From Lachnospiraceae bacterium (lineage in GTDB: Bacteria > Bacillota > Clostridia > Lachnospirales > Lachnospiraceae): DNA of 56,831 nt. This document shows positions 9,028 through 17,565 of this stretch, piece after piece. The notes beneath the pieces were generated by a model. That model worked only from the letters and a program-made list of their open reading frames with translations, was not told the origin of the DNA and did not search any database. The stretch spans positions 1-56,831 of the forward strand of contig SVFT01000010.1 in assembly GCA_015056735.1 (NCBI GenBank), in the 5' to 3' direction. Position numbers and translations under genes: made by a program. The stretch's first letter is position 1; each line of letters begins with the position of its first letter.

Positions 9028-10218
9028 ATGGAATTGATTCTGAGTTTTGCCATACATGTCTCAGCTTTTACAATTGCATGTAGACCTAAGAGGCGGATGC
9101 TGCAAAAGGCATTTGAGATACTGTATTGCGTGGCGGTTTCATTTCTTCCAGTTTGGTTTGTGTCGATTATATTCTCTTCCTTTTGTGGGAACAAGAATTT
9201 TGCAGAAGTGTTTTTCTGGCTGTATTCTTTAATTGTCGTATCTTTGATATTTTTGACAGTGACACATTTGGGCACAGAAACATGCGTCGAAGAATGCGTG
9301 TTGAAGTCAATGCTGTATATTGATGAGTACCGAAAGGCAAATTCTCGCAGGAAACGACAGCTTGGTATGATCTGTTTCGAGATTATTCTGTTCGTTCTGC
9401 TTTATGTTATTTTGTCCGCTTTGATCGTACGCCTATTTCAGGCGCTATCATTAGATAACTCTCTTTTTTCTACAATCCTAAGTGGGTTTTGGGCATACAG
9501 CTTGTATCTGCTTGGATGCTCTAGACCGGAAACGCGAATGAGGCGTAAAACTTTGCTTGGAATAGGCTTTTCTCTGGTTTGGTTTATCCTTGTTTGCGAC
9601 AGAATTATGGCCTATCAGACGAGCAAGGATGCATTGGGATTGGAGGATATGTTACTTCTTCTGTTTAGTGTAGTATTTACGCTTCCGACAATCCATGGTT
9701 GGATAAAACGTATTCCAGTGCTTCTAATTAGTCCTTATACAGAAATAGTCGAAGAAAGAACGAAAGATTTGATTGGACACTATGTTGAGATCAAAGGAAA
9801 ACTAAAGCGGTTTGGCGCATGTACTTTAAACGGTATGGAAGAAATAAAGATTGCCATAAAGCACAGATGGAATGGTGGACAGCGAAAAGAACTTATTGTT
9901 GCGCTTTTGTTATTAACTACAGCAACCTTCTTTTTTGCTTTCATGATTTACTCATTGTCAGTCATTGAGCGTTGGGCATTTGCACAAATTGAGAGTTGGT
10001 ATATCGGTTTAGATGGCACTCTGAAACATCATATCGAATCTCTGGTTGGATTGTTGTTTTGGATGGCTATGTTTATTCTGATGACGAGAATTATAGTCAC
10101 TAATGTTCGAGCGGAAAAAAGTAAGAAAGAAAAGTTAAAAGGTATTGTGGTTTGTATTGTTGTGGAATTGTTTTTGGGTTACGGTGCCATCACTGCTTTT
10201 CTACAATTGATTGGATGA
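9028..10218 (+). CDS. Unrecognised polytopic membrane protein
   Basis: A 396-residue protein I do not recognise. It has about eight hydrophobic helices: two near the start, a middle group at about 110-235, and three after residue 290. Between them is a soluble, basic stretch (about residues 240-290) rich in Lys, Glu and Arg. It begins 76 bases after the TOPRIM-like gene in the same direction and shares its AT-rich composition, so it could be a third, membrane-acting component of the same cassette. The ribosome binding site is weak. Its 3' end overlaps the convergent gene by 18 bases. Confidence 0.5.
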   Translation: MELILSFAIHVSAFTIACRPKRRMLQKAFEILYCVAVSFLPVWFVSIIFSSFCGNKNFAEVFFWLYSLIVVSLIFLTVTHLGTETCVEECVLKSMLYIDEYRKANSRRKRQLGMICFEIILFVLLYVILSALIVRLFQALSLDNSLFSTILSGFWAYSLYLLGCSRPETRMRRKTLLGIGFSLVWFILVCDRIMAYQTSKDALGLEDMLLLLFSVVFTLPTIHGWIKRIPVLLISPYTEIVEERTKDLIGHYVEIKGKLKRFGACTLNGMEEIKIAIKHRWNGGQRKELIVALLLLTTATFFFAFMIYSLSVIERWAFAQIESWYIGLDGTLKHHIESLVGLLFWMAMFILMTRIIVTNVRAEKSKKEKLKGIVVCIVVELFLGYGAITAFLQLIG

Positions 10219-12012
10219 TTGGTGTTCTTCTAAATCTTCTCGTAAAGACAAGTTGTCGGCAAATGCTCTCCCCACTATGAGCAGCATTACCGGTACGATC
10301 TGCATCAGCACGCGGTTATAGGAATCATCCCAGTTGACCCAGAAGATTTTGTTATCGACATAGCAGTACGAGATCAGATTGAGCAGTGCATATCCGATCC
10401 AGACAAAGTGATCGCCACGCAGATCGAAGCGGACTACAAGCGACAGCATGATGAGAATCCCAAAGAGAACCGCACTTAGTCCCCAGGAAGAAGGATACAG
10501 GAACAGGTTACGGATCGCAAAGTCCCAGTCATCAATTGTAATATCGGGATGGATCTTCAGTACATACAATAGCCCGATAACAAAAGCAAAGTACATAAAA
10601 TCAATCTCGTGAAGGAAGCGAACACGCTCGCAGATCCATGACAGGATCGTATGCCCGATCACAAGATAGAGATAGCACATGACGATCACGGCTACAACCA
10701 GCGTGATATTCTTGTTATTTGCAATCGAAGAGTAGTAGCCTCTGCTGACCCCGACATTCATCCCCAGCCTTACATATGCCAGCCAGGAGAGTGCGAATGT
10801 AGCGGCCGGTGCAAACAGAGCGGCAAGTCTTTTTTTGCTGAAAAGCTCGATGCTGCACATCCACACCATGAAGAAGGCATCATAAATGATCCCGTCCTTG
10901 CGAAGGAGCGCAAGTGCGGCGAGGCATAAGCCGATCAGCAAACTGCCGGCGCCCTGTGAGATGATCTCTTTCCTGCAAAGAACGGTCGTAAGGTACAGGA
11001 AGAAAATATATACCATGCACGGCATGTTGGAGAGGAACCATCCGCTTGTCACGATGTAGCAGGTGGAGGTGGCCAGGATTGTAGAGAGCAGGACTGCGAA
11101 AACAAGTGTTCGGCTTTTGTTGCGGAACAGATTGCCTGCCGCGGATCCTACGCTTATATGGACGCTTTTTGTGCTCGCGGCGCAATCCTGATCATTACCG
11201 GAATCGGGATATGCGATATCGTGCGTGAGGATATGGTACATCCCCGCCCCAAACGCCGCAACCACATTACAAGCCAGAAAAGCATGAATCTGGTATGCCT
11301 GATCCAGCCCCCAGAAGGCGGTATAGCTGCAGACAAGCGGCAGGAACTGTGTGATGTTGGTAAGCGTGAAGCTGTTGGCACCTGCGATCGCATCAAAGCC
11401 TTGATATACAGTCAGAGCTCGTCCGTAGTTGATAAAATAGAACAGACTGTCATAACTGATCATCACATACAGCCAGCCGGTGGAGCAGAGCATGGCGATG
11501 CCAAGGGCAATCAGGTGTAGATGCGAGGTACGCATGTTATCGCGCGCCTGTGGAGTGTCTTTTTTGCTACTGTAAGGACCAGGGGGCCGGTGGACGGATG
11601 CAAAGGCACGCGCTTTTTCCCCGGATCGATCCAAAAGCTCATGGTAGCGTCTTGCGGCAAGATATGTCATGCTAAGGACCATGACAAGAAAGCGCATAGT
11701 GTTATACATGGTATAAGGGAGGCCTGCCAGGAGCGAAACGTAGCTTACAAATACCCATAGACACATACCGATCGGAAAGGCAAACAGTACGCGAAAGATT
11801 GCCTTGAGTCTGGCTGTTGCAAAGCACAGGAACAGATTTCCGATCAGATAGAGAAGCAGGATCGCCAATGCCTGTCTGCACTGATACCATACGACGGATT
11901 CATGTGTGATCGGTTCGAAGTATCCCTTATTGACGATCATACTGATCAGGAAGATCAAAAAACATGCTCCGGCGAAGTAAAGCGGGCCATGTTTTTTTAT
12001 GTTACTGAACAT
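10201..12012 (-). CDS. Large polytopic membrane protein, GT-C-like
   Basis: A 603-residue protein with at least twelve hydrophobic helices. The longest polar stretch (~150-175) precedes a loop with ISYDSLFYFINYGRAL, an acidic-aromatic motif in the place used by GT-C enzymes for catalysis. ATG at 12012 has GGAGG eight bases upstream; the longer reading to 12057 lies inside the preceding gene. It overlaps that gene by 11 bases, so the pair is translationally coupled. It is probably a glycan-assembly membrane enzyme or flippase-like protein; no precise family was recognised. Confidence 0.55.
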   Translation of the reverse strand: MFSNIKKHGPLYFAGACFLIFLISMIVNKGYFEPITHESVVWYQCRQALAILLLYLIGNLFLCFATARLKAIFRVLFAFPIGMCLWVFVSYVSLLAGLPYTMYNTMRFLVMVLSMTYLAARRYHELLDRSGEKARAFASVHRPPGPYSSKKDTPQARDNMRTSHLHLIALGIAMLCSTGWLYVMISYDSLFYFINYGRALTVYQGFDAIAGANSFTLTNITQFLPLVCSYTAFWGLDQAYQIHAFLACNVVAAFGAGMYHILTHDIAYPDSGNDQDCAASTKSVHISVGSAAGNLFRNKSRTLVFAVLLSTILATSTCYIVTSGWFLSNMPCMVYIFFLYLTTVLCRKEIISQGAGSLLIGLCLAALALLRKDGIIYDAFFMVWMCSIELFSKKRLAALFAPAATFALSWLAYVRLGMNVGVSRGYYSSIANNKNITLVVAVIVMCYLYLVIGHTILSWICERVRFLHEIDFMYFAFVIGLLYVLKIHPDITIDDWDFAIRNLFLYPSSWGLSAVLFGILIMLSLVVRFDLRGDHFVWIGYALLNLISYCYVDNKIFWVNWDDSYNRVLMQIVPVMLLIVGRAFADNLSLREDLEEHQSSNQL

Positions 12013-12724
12013 ACTCGGCCCCTCCTTCTGCAGATGATTCTGTATTAGAGCCTTCATTTTCTCTATTGTCTGTCATAGTGCTTTCAGAAGCACCTAAGTA
12101 TCCCTCAAATTTCTTTTTCCCCAGGATATAAACCGCATGGTTATCATCAACAAGACATACAAGCGCATCCTCTTCCTTGGCGGAATTCATATGGATATAG
12201 AGATCCGGTGAAGTATCCGCTTCAAACATTGCAGTGAGCTCCGCGGGAATCGTATCGGACTCTTTTACATAGTCCATGATGCGGAAGGTCTCAAACGTTG
12301 TCTTAAAATCAAACTCCGTTTGATGTGCAAACACGGATTCTTTCGCTCTTTTCTCAAAGAAAGTGGTCTCACATGCGGGCGACAGCAGTTCGAAATACTT
12401 CCGATAATACGGCGCCGATGCATCCAGTATGATGCTGCGGTGCTTTAGGATCGGCTGCAGGATCTCGTCCCGGAAATCCCAGCCGTCGTTATAGGCAAGC
12501 AGGTTCTCGGAAAAGGTTGCAAATCGCCACATTCCGTGGGGCGTTTCCATATAGTAGTCCGGGAACATAACGATGCAGTTATAGATGATCTGCAGTACAA
12601 CACAAAGCCCCAGTACGCTCCAGATGATGATGGAAAGCGCGCGTGGGCTTTTCTTACGGATGATCTTGCAGATCACAAACAGGATCAGAAGGGCGAGGCA
12701 CCCCGCCGCAAATTCTTTGAACAT
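12002..12724 (-). CDS. Hypothetical protein with two N-terminal membrane helices
   Basis: A 240-residue protein with two N-terminal hydrophobic helices (about 4-21 and 32-52) and a soluble, probably extracytoplasmic domain with an acidic, low-complexity C-terminus. ATG at 12724 has CAGGAG six bases upstream. Its soluble domain resembles in composition the C-terminal domains of neighbouring GT-C-like proteins, and it is coupled to one, so it may be an accessory subunit. No known family was recognised. Confidence 0.6.
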   Translation of the reverse strand: MFKEFAAGCLALLILFVICKIIRKKSPRALSIIIWSVLGLCVVLQIIYNCIVMFPDYYMETPHGMWRFATFSENLLAYNDGWDFRDEILQPILKHRSIILDASAPYYRKYFELLSPACETTFFEKRAKESVFAHQTEFDFKTTFETFRIMDYVKESDTIPAELTAMFEADTSPDLYIHMNSAKEEDALVCLVDDNHAVYILGKKKFEGYLGASESTMTDNRENEGSNTESSAEGGAEYVQ

Positions 12725-12761
12725 AAGATACTCCTGAATTTTACAAAAATAATCCATGCAT

Positions 12762-12790
12762 ATTATAAGAAAAAAAGATGCCTGTGTCCA
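12762..12790 (-). promoter_or_regulatory. Promoter of the 12724-10201 operon
   Basis: On the minus strand TGGACA (12785-12790) and TATAAT (12762-12767) are spaced by 17 bases, about 38 bases upstream of the ATG. Confidence 0.65.
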
Positions 12791-12796
12791 CCTTGA

Positions 12797-12858
12797 GGGG
12801 CAGGGCAGGGTACGGGCGGGGCACCGGGGGCCTGCGCAGAACAAGTGCACCACTTGTT
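12797..12858. other. G-run tract and palindrome between divergent promoters
   Basis: Six runs of three or more G lie on the plus strand between 12797 and 12830 with loops of one to four bases, which fits a G-quadruplex-forming motif. Just after it a perfect palindrome AACAAGTG-cac-CACTTGTT (12840-12858) could be a regulator site. Both lie in the 384-base divergent region between the leftward membrane-protein operon and the rightward ABC operon. Confidence 0.4.
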
Positions 12859-12944
12859 TGAAAATTCGAGACAACTGCGGTATGAAATATGCACAAAAAG
12901 GAGTACAAAATACTGTTAAAAACAGAGATATAGCACGAAGAACA

Positions 12945-12999
12945 TTGACGTTTTGTGGGTTTTCGTGGTATAAAGTGTGTAAATAAAGGTTGTCTGACA
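12945..12999 (+). promoter_or_regulatory. Promoter and putative GntR operator of the first ABC operon
   Basis: TTGACG (12945-12950) and TATAAA (12969-12974) are spaced by 18 bases. About ten bases after the expected start point is TGTCTGACA (12991-12999), a palindrome with a central base. The same nine bases occur in the promoters of the GntR gene (28472-28480, reverse orientation) and the PfkB kinase (28273-28281). The leader to the first gene is about 128 bases and contains nothing else I recognise. Confidence 0.65.
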
Positions 13000-13108
13000 G
13001 AGGTATTCAAAGTGACGTCCCGGAGAGAAGAGATGGGACGTGCTCACAGCAGGGGTATCTCTATTTTTTGTCAAAAATCAGACCCAACGATCATGAGGAG
13101 GACGAGAC

Positions 13109-13954
13109 GTGTTCAAAATGTTGAATCCCTGCCGATTCTATCACGCAGTGGGCAGGAAGAAGTTTTTCGAATTCATTTTGCTGGCCGTGTTCATACTGTT
13201 CTTTTACGGACCGCTGCTGAATATGCTGATGCTGGCATTCGCCGACACCTATGAGGTGCCCGCGGTGATCCCGCAGGAATGGGGCGTTAAGTGGTGGCAG
13301 TATATTTTTGGCAAGGACGCGCTGGTATCTTCCATCATCCAGTCCTTCGTAGTCGCGATCGTAACGACGTGCGTTTCGATGGTACTGTGTATCCCGGCAG
13401 CGTACTCGATCGCTCGCTTCAAATATCCGGGGAGAAAACTGTTCATGCTTTCGTTTCTTTTAACGAACGCTTTCCCGAAGCTCGGCATCTACACATCCAT
13501 CGCCGTTCTCTTCTATAAATACGGTTTGATGGGAACTTATCCCGGCGTAGTCATCATCCATATGATCCATTCGATGATGTTCATGGTATGGCTCCCTGCC
13601 AGCGCATTCCGCGCTGTGCACAGGCAGCAGGAAGAGGCCGCAAGAGATGTTGGCGCCGGCCCGATCCGTACATTCTTCAAGGTGACCCTGCCGCTTGCGG
13701 TACCTGGTATCGCGGTCGCAACGCTCTATACCTTCTTAGGATCCATGGAAGAGGCACAAGGTACCATGCTTGTCGGACTTGCGAAAGTCAAGACCATGCC
13801 CGTTACGATGTACGGAATCGTTTTGGATTCGACGGCGGTTCAGATCGGCGCGGTATTCGCGATCATCCTGATCATTCCGTCCGCGTTCCTGATTTGGGTA
13901 ATGAGAAAATACATTGGACCTGAGGCGATCGCCGGTGGCTTCAAGATGAAGTAA
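13109..13954 (+). CDS. ABC transporter permease (PotC/MalG-like)
   Basis: A 281-residue inner-membrane subunit with six predicted helices. The cytoplasmic coupling loop has the EAA-type motif QEEAARDVGAGPIRTFFKVTLPLAVPG at about residues 175-200, which docks on the ATPase. The GTG start at 13109 has GAGGAGG seven bases upstream. It is the first gene of the operon, separated from the ATPase gene by a structured RNA element. It should pair with the permease at 16457. The substrate is unknown. Confidence 0.85.
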   Translation: MFKMLNPCRFYHAVGRKKFFEFILLAVFILFFYGPLLNMLMLAFADTYEVPAVIPQEWGVKWWQYIFGKDALVSSIIQSFVVAIVTTCVSMVLCIPAAYSIARFKYPGRKLFMLSFLLTNAFPKLGIYTSIAVLFYKYGLMGTYPGVVIIHMIHSMMFMVWLPASAFRAVHRQQEEAARDVGAGPIRTFFKVTLPLAVPGIAVATLYTFLGSMEEAQGTMLVGLAKVKTMPVTMYGIVLDSTAVQIGAVFAIILIIPSAFLIWVMRKYIGPEAIAGGFKMK

Positions 13955-14113
13955 CAGCTCATCAGAGACGACGAAGATCAACTCCATGCTTGCATGGAAA
14001 GTTGATCAGAGGAAGGCTATGGAGGAGCGCAAGATCATAAGAACAGCCGGAGTCGCGAAGCGACGAAAGTCCGAAGGACGGGCTGGTCGCATGAAGTTGC
14101 GCGGATGAGCTGT
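13954..14113 (+). ncRNA. Structured RNA element inside the ABC operon (no known family recognised)
   Basis: The 194-base gap between permease and ATPase genes folds into a closed multibranch structure. Closing helix: ACAGCTCATC (13954-13963) with GATGAGCTGT (14104-14113), ten perfect pairs. Inside are a long hairpin GATCAACT-CCATG with CATGG-AA-AGTTGATC (13976-14007); a helix CAGCC/GGCTG (14044-14048/14081-14085) enclosing two GAA-capped hairpins, GTCGC-GAA-GCGAC (14052-14064) and GTCC-GAA-GGAC (14069-14079); and CGCA/TGCG (14088-14091/14098-14101). No U-run follows, so it is not a plain terminator. It may regulate or process the transcript, or be a dispersed repeat. The permease stop codon forms the first base of the closing helix. 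Confidence 0.6.
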
Positions 14114-14148
14114 AAGAACATAAATCAGTATGACTTAAGGAGAGTATC

Positions 14149-15123
14149 ATGGCAAACATTAAGTTGCAGATCAAAGATATGACAAAGAAGTATGACAACG
14201 GTGACGGTGTTGAACACATCGACCTTGACATCTACGAAGGCGAGATCGTCACACTCCTCGGCCCTTCCGGCTGCGGTAAGACAACGATTCTTCGTACGAT
14301 CGGCGGTTTCCTCGATGTGACCGCAGGCGATATCCTCGTGGACGGTCAGTCCATCGTAAAGCTGCCGCCCGAGAAGAGACCGACGGCGATGGTATTCCAG
14401 AGCTACAACCTCTGGCCGCACATGACGATCTATGAAAATCTTGCATTCGGCATGAAGCTTCGCAAGATCCCGAAGGATACGATCGATCGCGACATCAAGA
14501 ACATCCTTGAACTCGTACATATGCCCGGCTGTGAGAAAAAGTATCCAAACCAGCTCTCCGGCGGTCAGCAGCAGCGTATCGCGATCGCGCGTTCCCTGCT
14601 CCTTAAGCCTTCGCTCCTCCTTTTGGACGAGCCGTTCTCCGCACTCGATGCGAAGATCAGACAGCAGATGCGTGAAGAGCTTAAGAAGATCCAGTCTGAC
14701 CTTGGTATCACGGTTGTATTCGTAACACACGACCAGGAAGAGGCGATGGCGCTCTCTCACAGGATCGTTGTTATGAACAAGGGTAAGTTCGATCAGGTAG
14801 GCACACCGGAAGAGATCTACGATAAGCCCGCAACACTTCATGTAGCAGGCTTCATCGGCGAGATGAACTTCGTAGAGCGCGACGGCAAGATCCTTGCGGT
14901 ACGTCCGGAAGATATCACGGTCAAGCTCGGCAACGAAGGCGATCTGCCGGCTCTCGTTCGTACGATCATGCTCCTCGGCCACTACGTTGTCATGACGGCG
15001 GAGGATTCCAAGGGCGAGATCATCAAGTGTTTCATCGACAGAGAACTTGCGGAGCAGCTTAAGCCCGGCAGCCAGGTCAGCCTCTGCCTTGGCAAGCATA
15101 CCGTATTCGAGAAGGAAGCATAA
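14149..15123 (+). CDS. ABC transporter ATP-binding protein (PotA/UgpC/FbpC type)
   Basis: A 324-residue ATPase with Walker A GPSGCGKT (38-45), signature LSGGQ (136-140), Walker B LLLLDEP (about 156-162), the switch histidine in FVTHD near 190, and a C-terminal regulatory (TOBE-like) region starting near VRPEDI. It energises import by the permease pair of this operon. AAGGAG precedes the ATG. Since the second ABC system (29898-32957) has no ATPase gene and may share the same regulator, this ATPase may serve both; that is inference. Confidence 0.9.
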   Translation: MANIKLQIKDMTKKYDNGDGVEHIDLDIYEGEIVTLLGPSGCGKTTILRTIGGFLDVTAGDILVDGQSIVKLPPEKRPTAMVFQSYNLWPHMTIYENLAFGMKLRKIPKDTIDRDIKNILELVHMPGCEKKYPNQLSGGQQQRIAIARSLLLKPSLLLLDEPFSALDAKIRQQMREELKKIQSDLGITVVFVTHDQEEAMALSHRIVVMNKGKFDQVGTPEEIYDKPATLHVAGFIGEMNFVERDGKILAVRPEDITVKLGNEGDLPALVRTIMLLGHYVVMTAEDSKGEIIKCFIDRELAEQLKPGSQVSLCLGKHTVFEKEA

Positions 15124-15209
15124 CGATCACAGGTCTTCGGTGCTCTCCGGGGATTTGAGATAGAACTTGTGGATGTATTTTCACAAAAGAAGAAGAAAGG
15201 GAGAAAGAT

Positions 15210-16442
15210 ATGAAAATGAAAAAACTGTTAGCCATCCTTACAGTTGGCGCAATGGTAGCAGCAACACTCGTTGGTTGCGGCTCCACAGAACAGGCTCCTG
15301 CGGCTGAACCCGCTAAAGAAGAAGCGGCAGCTCCCGCAGCAGAGGCAGCACCCGCAGAAGAAGCGGCATCCGGCGAAGTTCAGAAGATCACGCTCTGGGC
15401 TACCGGTTCTGAGAACGTTAACGCGATCTTTGACACACTGACCAAAGACTTCAACACAAATTCCGAATACGCAGGCAAGTATGAAGTGGAACTGCAGTTC
15501 ATGCTTTCCGGTACAGGTACACAGACACTGACAGATATGCTTGCAGCTGCTAAGAAGGCAGGCGAGACAGATACAGACTACGATATCGTAGACCTTTCCG
15601 GTGATGACCTCTCCAAGATGGTATCCCTGATCGGCGAGGAATCTTTCGTGAAGCTTGACGCTTCCAAGATCCCGAACGCAGCAGGCGTAAAGGCTAAGAG
15701 CTCCATCGCTACAGATTACTGCCAGCCTTATCGTGGCACGACTGTTATCCTGGCTTATGATTCCGCAAAGGTTGCAAATCCTCCGAAGACAGTCGGCGAG
15801 CTTGCAGAATGGATCAAAGCAAATCCGGGACGTTTCGGTTACAACCAGCCGGGTACCGGCGGTGCAGGCGATTCCTTCGCTCGTACAGCAGTTTACAACT
15901 TCCTTCCTGAAGAAGCTCTGACATCCTCCGATGAGAAATGGGTTTCCGAATGGGATGAAGGCTTTGCTTACCTCAAAGATCTTGGCAAGTCCATGTATCA
16001 GTCCGGCGGCGACGTTGTATACGTAGCAAAGAACCAGGGTACTCTTGACCTCTTAAACCAGGGCGAGATCGATATGTGTCCGAACTGGGCTGATATGGTT
16101 CTCTCTCAGAGAGCAAAAGGTGAGATCAAAGACTCCATCAAGATCACACAGCTGACAGATAAGCCTTTCACAGGTTCTCTTCAGTCTCTTGTAATCCCGA
16201 CCTTTGGTTCTCACGAAGAAGGCGCTTACGCATTCATCAACTACATGCTCTCCACACAGGCACAGGAGATCATGCTGAAGCAGATGGCTGCTATCCCGCT
16301 GATCGATGCGAACTCCATGGATATGACAGGTTATGAAGATCTGAAAGAGCTTTCCGTTGATAACTTCCGTCTGATGTCGATCGGTGATCTGTCCACACAG
16401 TTCAACGAGAGATGGGACAACGAAATCGGTGCAGGTAACTAA
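15210..16442 (+). CDS. ABC transporter substrate-binding lipoprotein
   Basis: A 410-residue lipoprotein. A signal peptide ends in LVGC, with Cys23 as the lipid-anchored residue, followed by an Ala/Glu/Pro-rich linker (about 26-52) and a type 2 periplasmic-binding fold starting ITLWATGSE. It resembles iron, polyamine and YnjB-like binding proteins in length and opening. It captures the substrate on the outer face of the membrane. GGGAGAAAG lies upstream of the ATG and the gap from the ATPase gene is 86 bases. The ligand cannot be read. Confidence 0.85.
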   Translation: MKMKKLLAILTVGAMVAATLVGCGSTEQAPAAEPAKEEAAAPAAEAAPAEEAASGEVQKITLWATGSENVNAIFDTLTKDFNTNSEYAGKYEVELQFMLSGTGTQTLTDMLAAAKKAGETDTDYDIVDLSGDDLSKMVSLIGEESFVKLDASKIPNAAGVKAKSSIATDYCQPYRGTTVILAYDSAKVANPPKTVGELAEWIKANPGRFGYNQPGTGGAGDSFARTAVYNFLPEEALTSSDEKWVSEWDEGFAYLKDLGKSMYQSGGDVVYVAKNQGTLDLLNQGEIDMCPNWADMVLSQRAKGEIKDSIKITQLTDKPFTGSLQSLVIPTFGSHEEGAYAFINYMLSTQAQEIMLKQMAAIPLIDANSMDMTGYEDLKELSVDNFRLMSIGDLSTQFNERWDNEIGAGN

Positions 16443-16456
16443 GGAGATTTAGACAC

Positions 16457-17302
16457 ATGGGTAAGAAACTGAAATCATATTTGGTAGCATACGGCCTGGT
16501 ATTTCCGGCATTTATGGTGGTCATGCTGTCCGTAACCTACCCGATCATAACGGCGGTTATGCAGAGCTTTCAGGATGAAAAGACCGGCGAATTCACATGG
16601 GGCAATTACGTGTACTTCTTCACGGAAGAGTCCCAGCGCAACAACATACTTTTCACATTGTATGTCTGCGTGATGACGGTCGTGATCGCGATCTTTGTGG
16701 CATATCTTCTGGCACTTTACCTCCGCTTTGTAAAGTCCAAGATCGCAAAGACCATCGGTACGCTCTATCTGCTGCCTCGTTTCGTACCCGCAATGTGCGC
16801 GGTATATGCGATGATCACGATCATTCGTGATTCCGGTGTGATCAACCGTATCGGACTTCACTTCGGACAGGACTGGACGCTCGGTCTGATGTATCATGCC
16901 AGTGGTATGATCATCATGAACCTTTGGTTCAACATCCCGTTCGCCGCTTTGATGATCACGGCAGGCCTCGGTGCCATCCCGGATTCCATCATTGAAGGTG
17001 CGAGAGATGTCGGCGCGACCAAATGGCAGGTATTCACGCACATGATCCTTCCGCTTTCCATTAAGGATGTTGTTATTGCGGGCACATTCGTCTTCATGAC
17101 CAATGTCGGCTCCTTTACAACCCCTTACCTGATGGGTGGCAACTCGCCGAAGATGCTGGGTATCGCCCTCTTCGACCAGTTCAACAAGTACATGAAGTGG
17201 AACCGCTCTGCAGCGCTTTCCGTGATCATGTTCCTCATCTGTTCCGTATCCGCAGGTGTGTACATCTACACGAACCTGAAAGAGAAGGAATGGGAAGTAT
17301 AG
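16457..17302 (+). CDS. ABC transporter permease (PotB/MalF-like)
   Basis: A 281-residue membrane subunit with six predicted helices and the coupling motif EGARDVGATKWQVFTHMILPL at about residues 177-197. It lies 14 bases after the lipoprotein gene with AGGAG ten bases before the ATG, and forms the heterodimeric channel with the permease at 13109. Separation of the two permeases at opposite ends of the operon is less common than adjacent placement. An intrinsic terminator follows. Confidence 0.85.
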   Translation: MGKKLKSYLVAYGLVFPAFMVVMLSVTYPIITAVMQSFQDEKTGEFTWGNYVYFFTEESQRNNILFTLYVCVMTVVIAIFVAYLLALYLRFVKSKIAKTIGTLYLLPRFVPAMCAVYAMITIIRDSGVINRIGLHFGQDWTLGLMYHASGMIIMNLWFNIPFAALMITAGLGAIPDSIIEGARDVGATKWQVFTHMILPLSIKDVVIAGTFVFMTNVGSFTTPYLMGGNSPKMLGIALFDQFNKYMKWNRSAALSVIMFLICSVSAGVYIYTNLKEKEWEV

Positions 17303-17338
17303 TTACGATCTGATAATAAGAACAGTAGAATTGGAAAG

Positions 17339-17372
17339 GCCTTCCGGATGTTTGCATCCGGGAGGCTTTTTT
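17339..17372 (+). terminator. Intrinsic terminator of the first ABC operon
   Basis: GCCTTCCGGATG (17339-17350) pairs with CATCCGGGAGGC (17355-17366), twelve pairs with one G-U and a four-base loop, followed by six T. Confidence 0.9.
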
Positions 17373-17396
17373 ATGTGTAGGCGGCAAGCCTTGAGG

Positions 17397-17448
17397 TTAA
17401 TATATTAGTAATTTTTGACATTATACAATAAAAGTGTTAATATATTAG
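17397..17448 (+). promoter_or_regulatory. hipBA promoter flanked by two operator repeats
   Basis: TTGACA (17415-17420) and TAATAT (17438-17443) are spaced by 17 bases. The near-palindromic 12-mer TTAATATATTAG occurs at 17397-17408, just upstream of the -35, and at 17437-17448, covering the -10. The copies are 40 bases apart, close to four helical turns, so bound dimers would face the same side. This is the layout expected for autorepression by the HipB-like protein encoded next. A further palindrome, TGAGTACTCA, lies in the leader near 17476. Confidence 0.75.
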
Positions 17449-17565
17449 CAGAAAAGCACAATCCTGAGTGAGCATGAGTACTCATTGGTACGCCTGAGTA
17501 CGAGTGCGAAGCCTAATTTATGTTCCAATTACAATTTCGTAAGAATGAAAAGAGGTACTGATTGC

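Noticed and set aside
13976-14007. The long hairpin after the first permease gene as an intrinsic terminator
   Set aside because: No T run follows and it is enclosed by the larger closing helix, so it was treated as part of a structured RNA.
14125-15099. A 324-codon open frame on the minus strand across the ABC ATPase gene
   Set aside because: The plus strand has all ATPase motifs and a good ribosome binding site; the antisense frame has no recognisable protein features and follows from codon composition.
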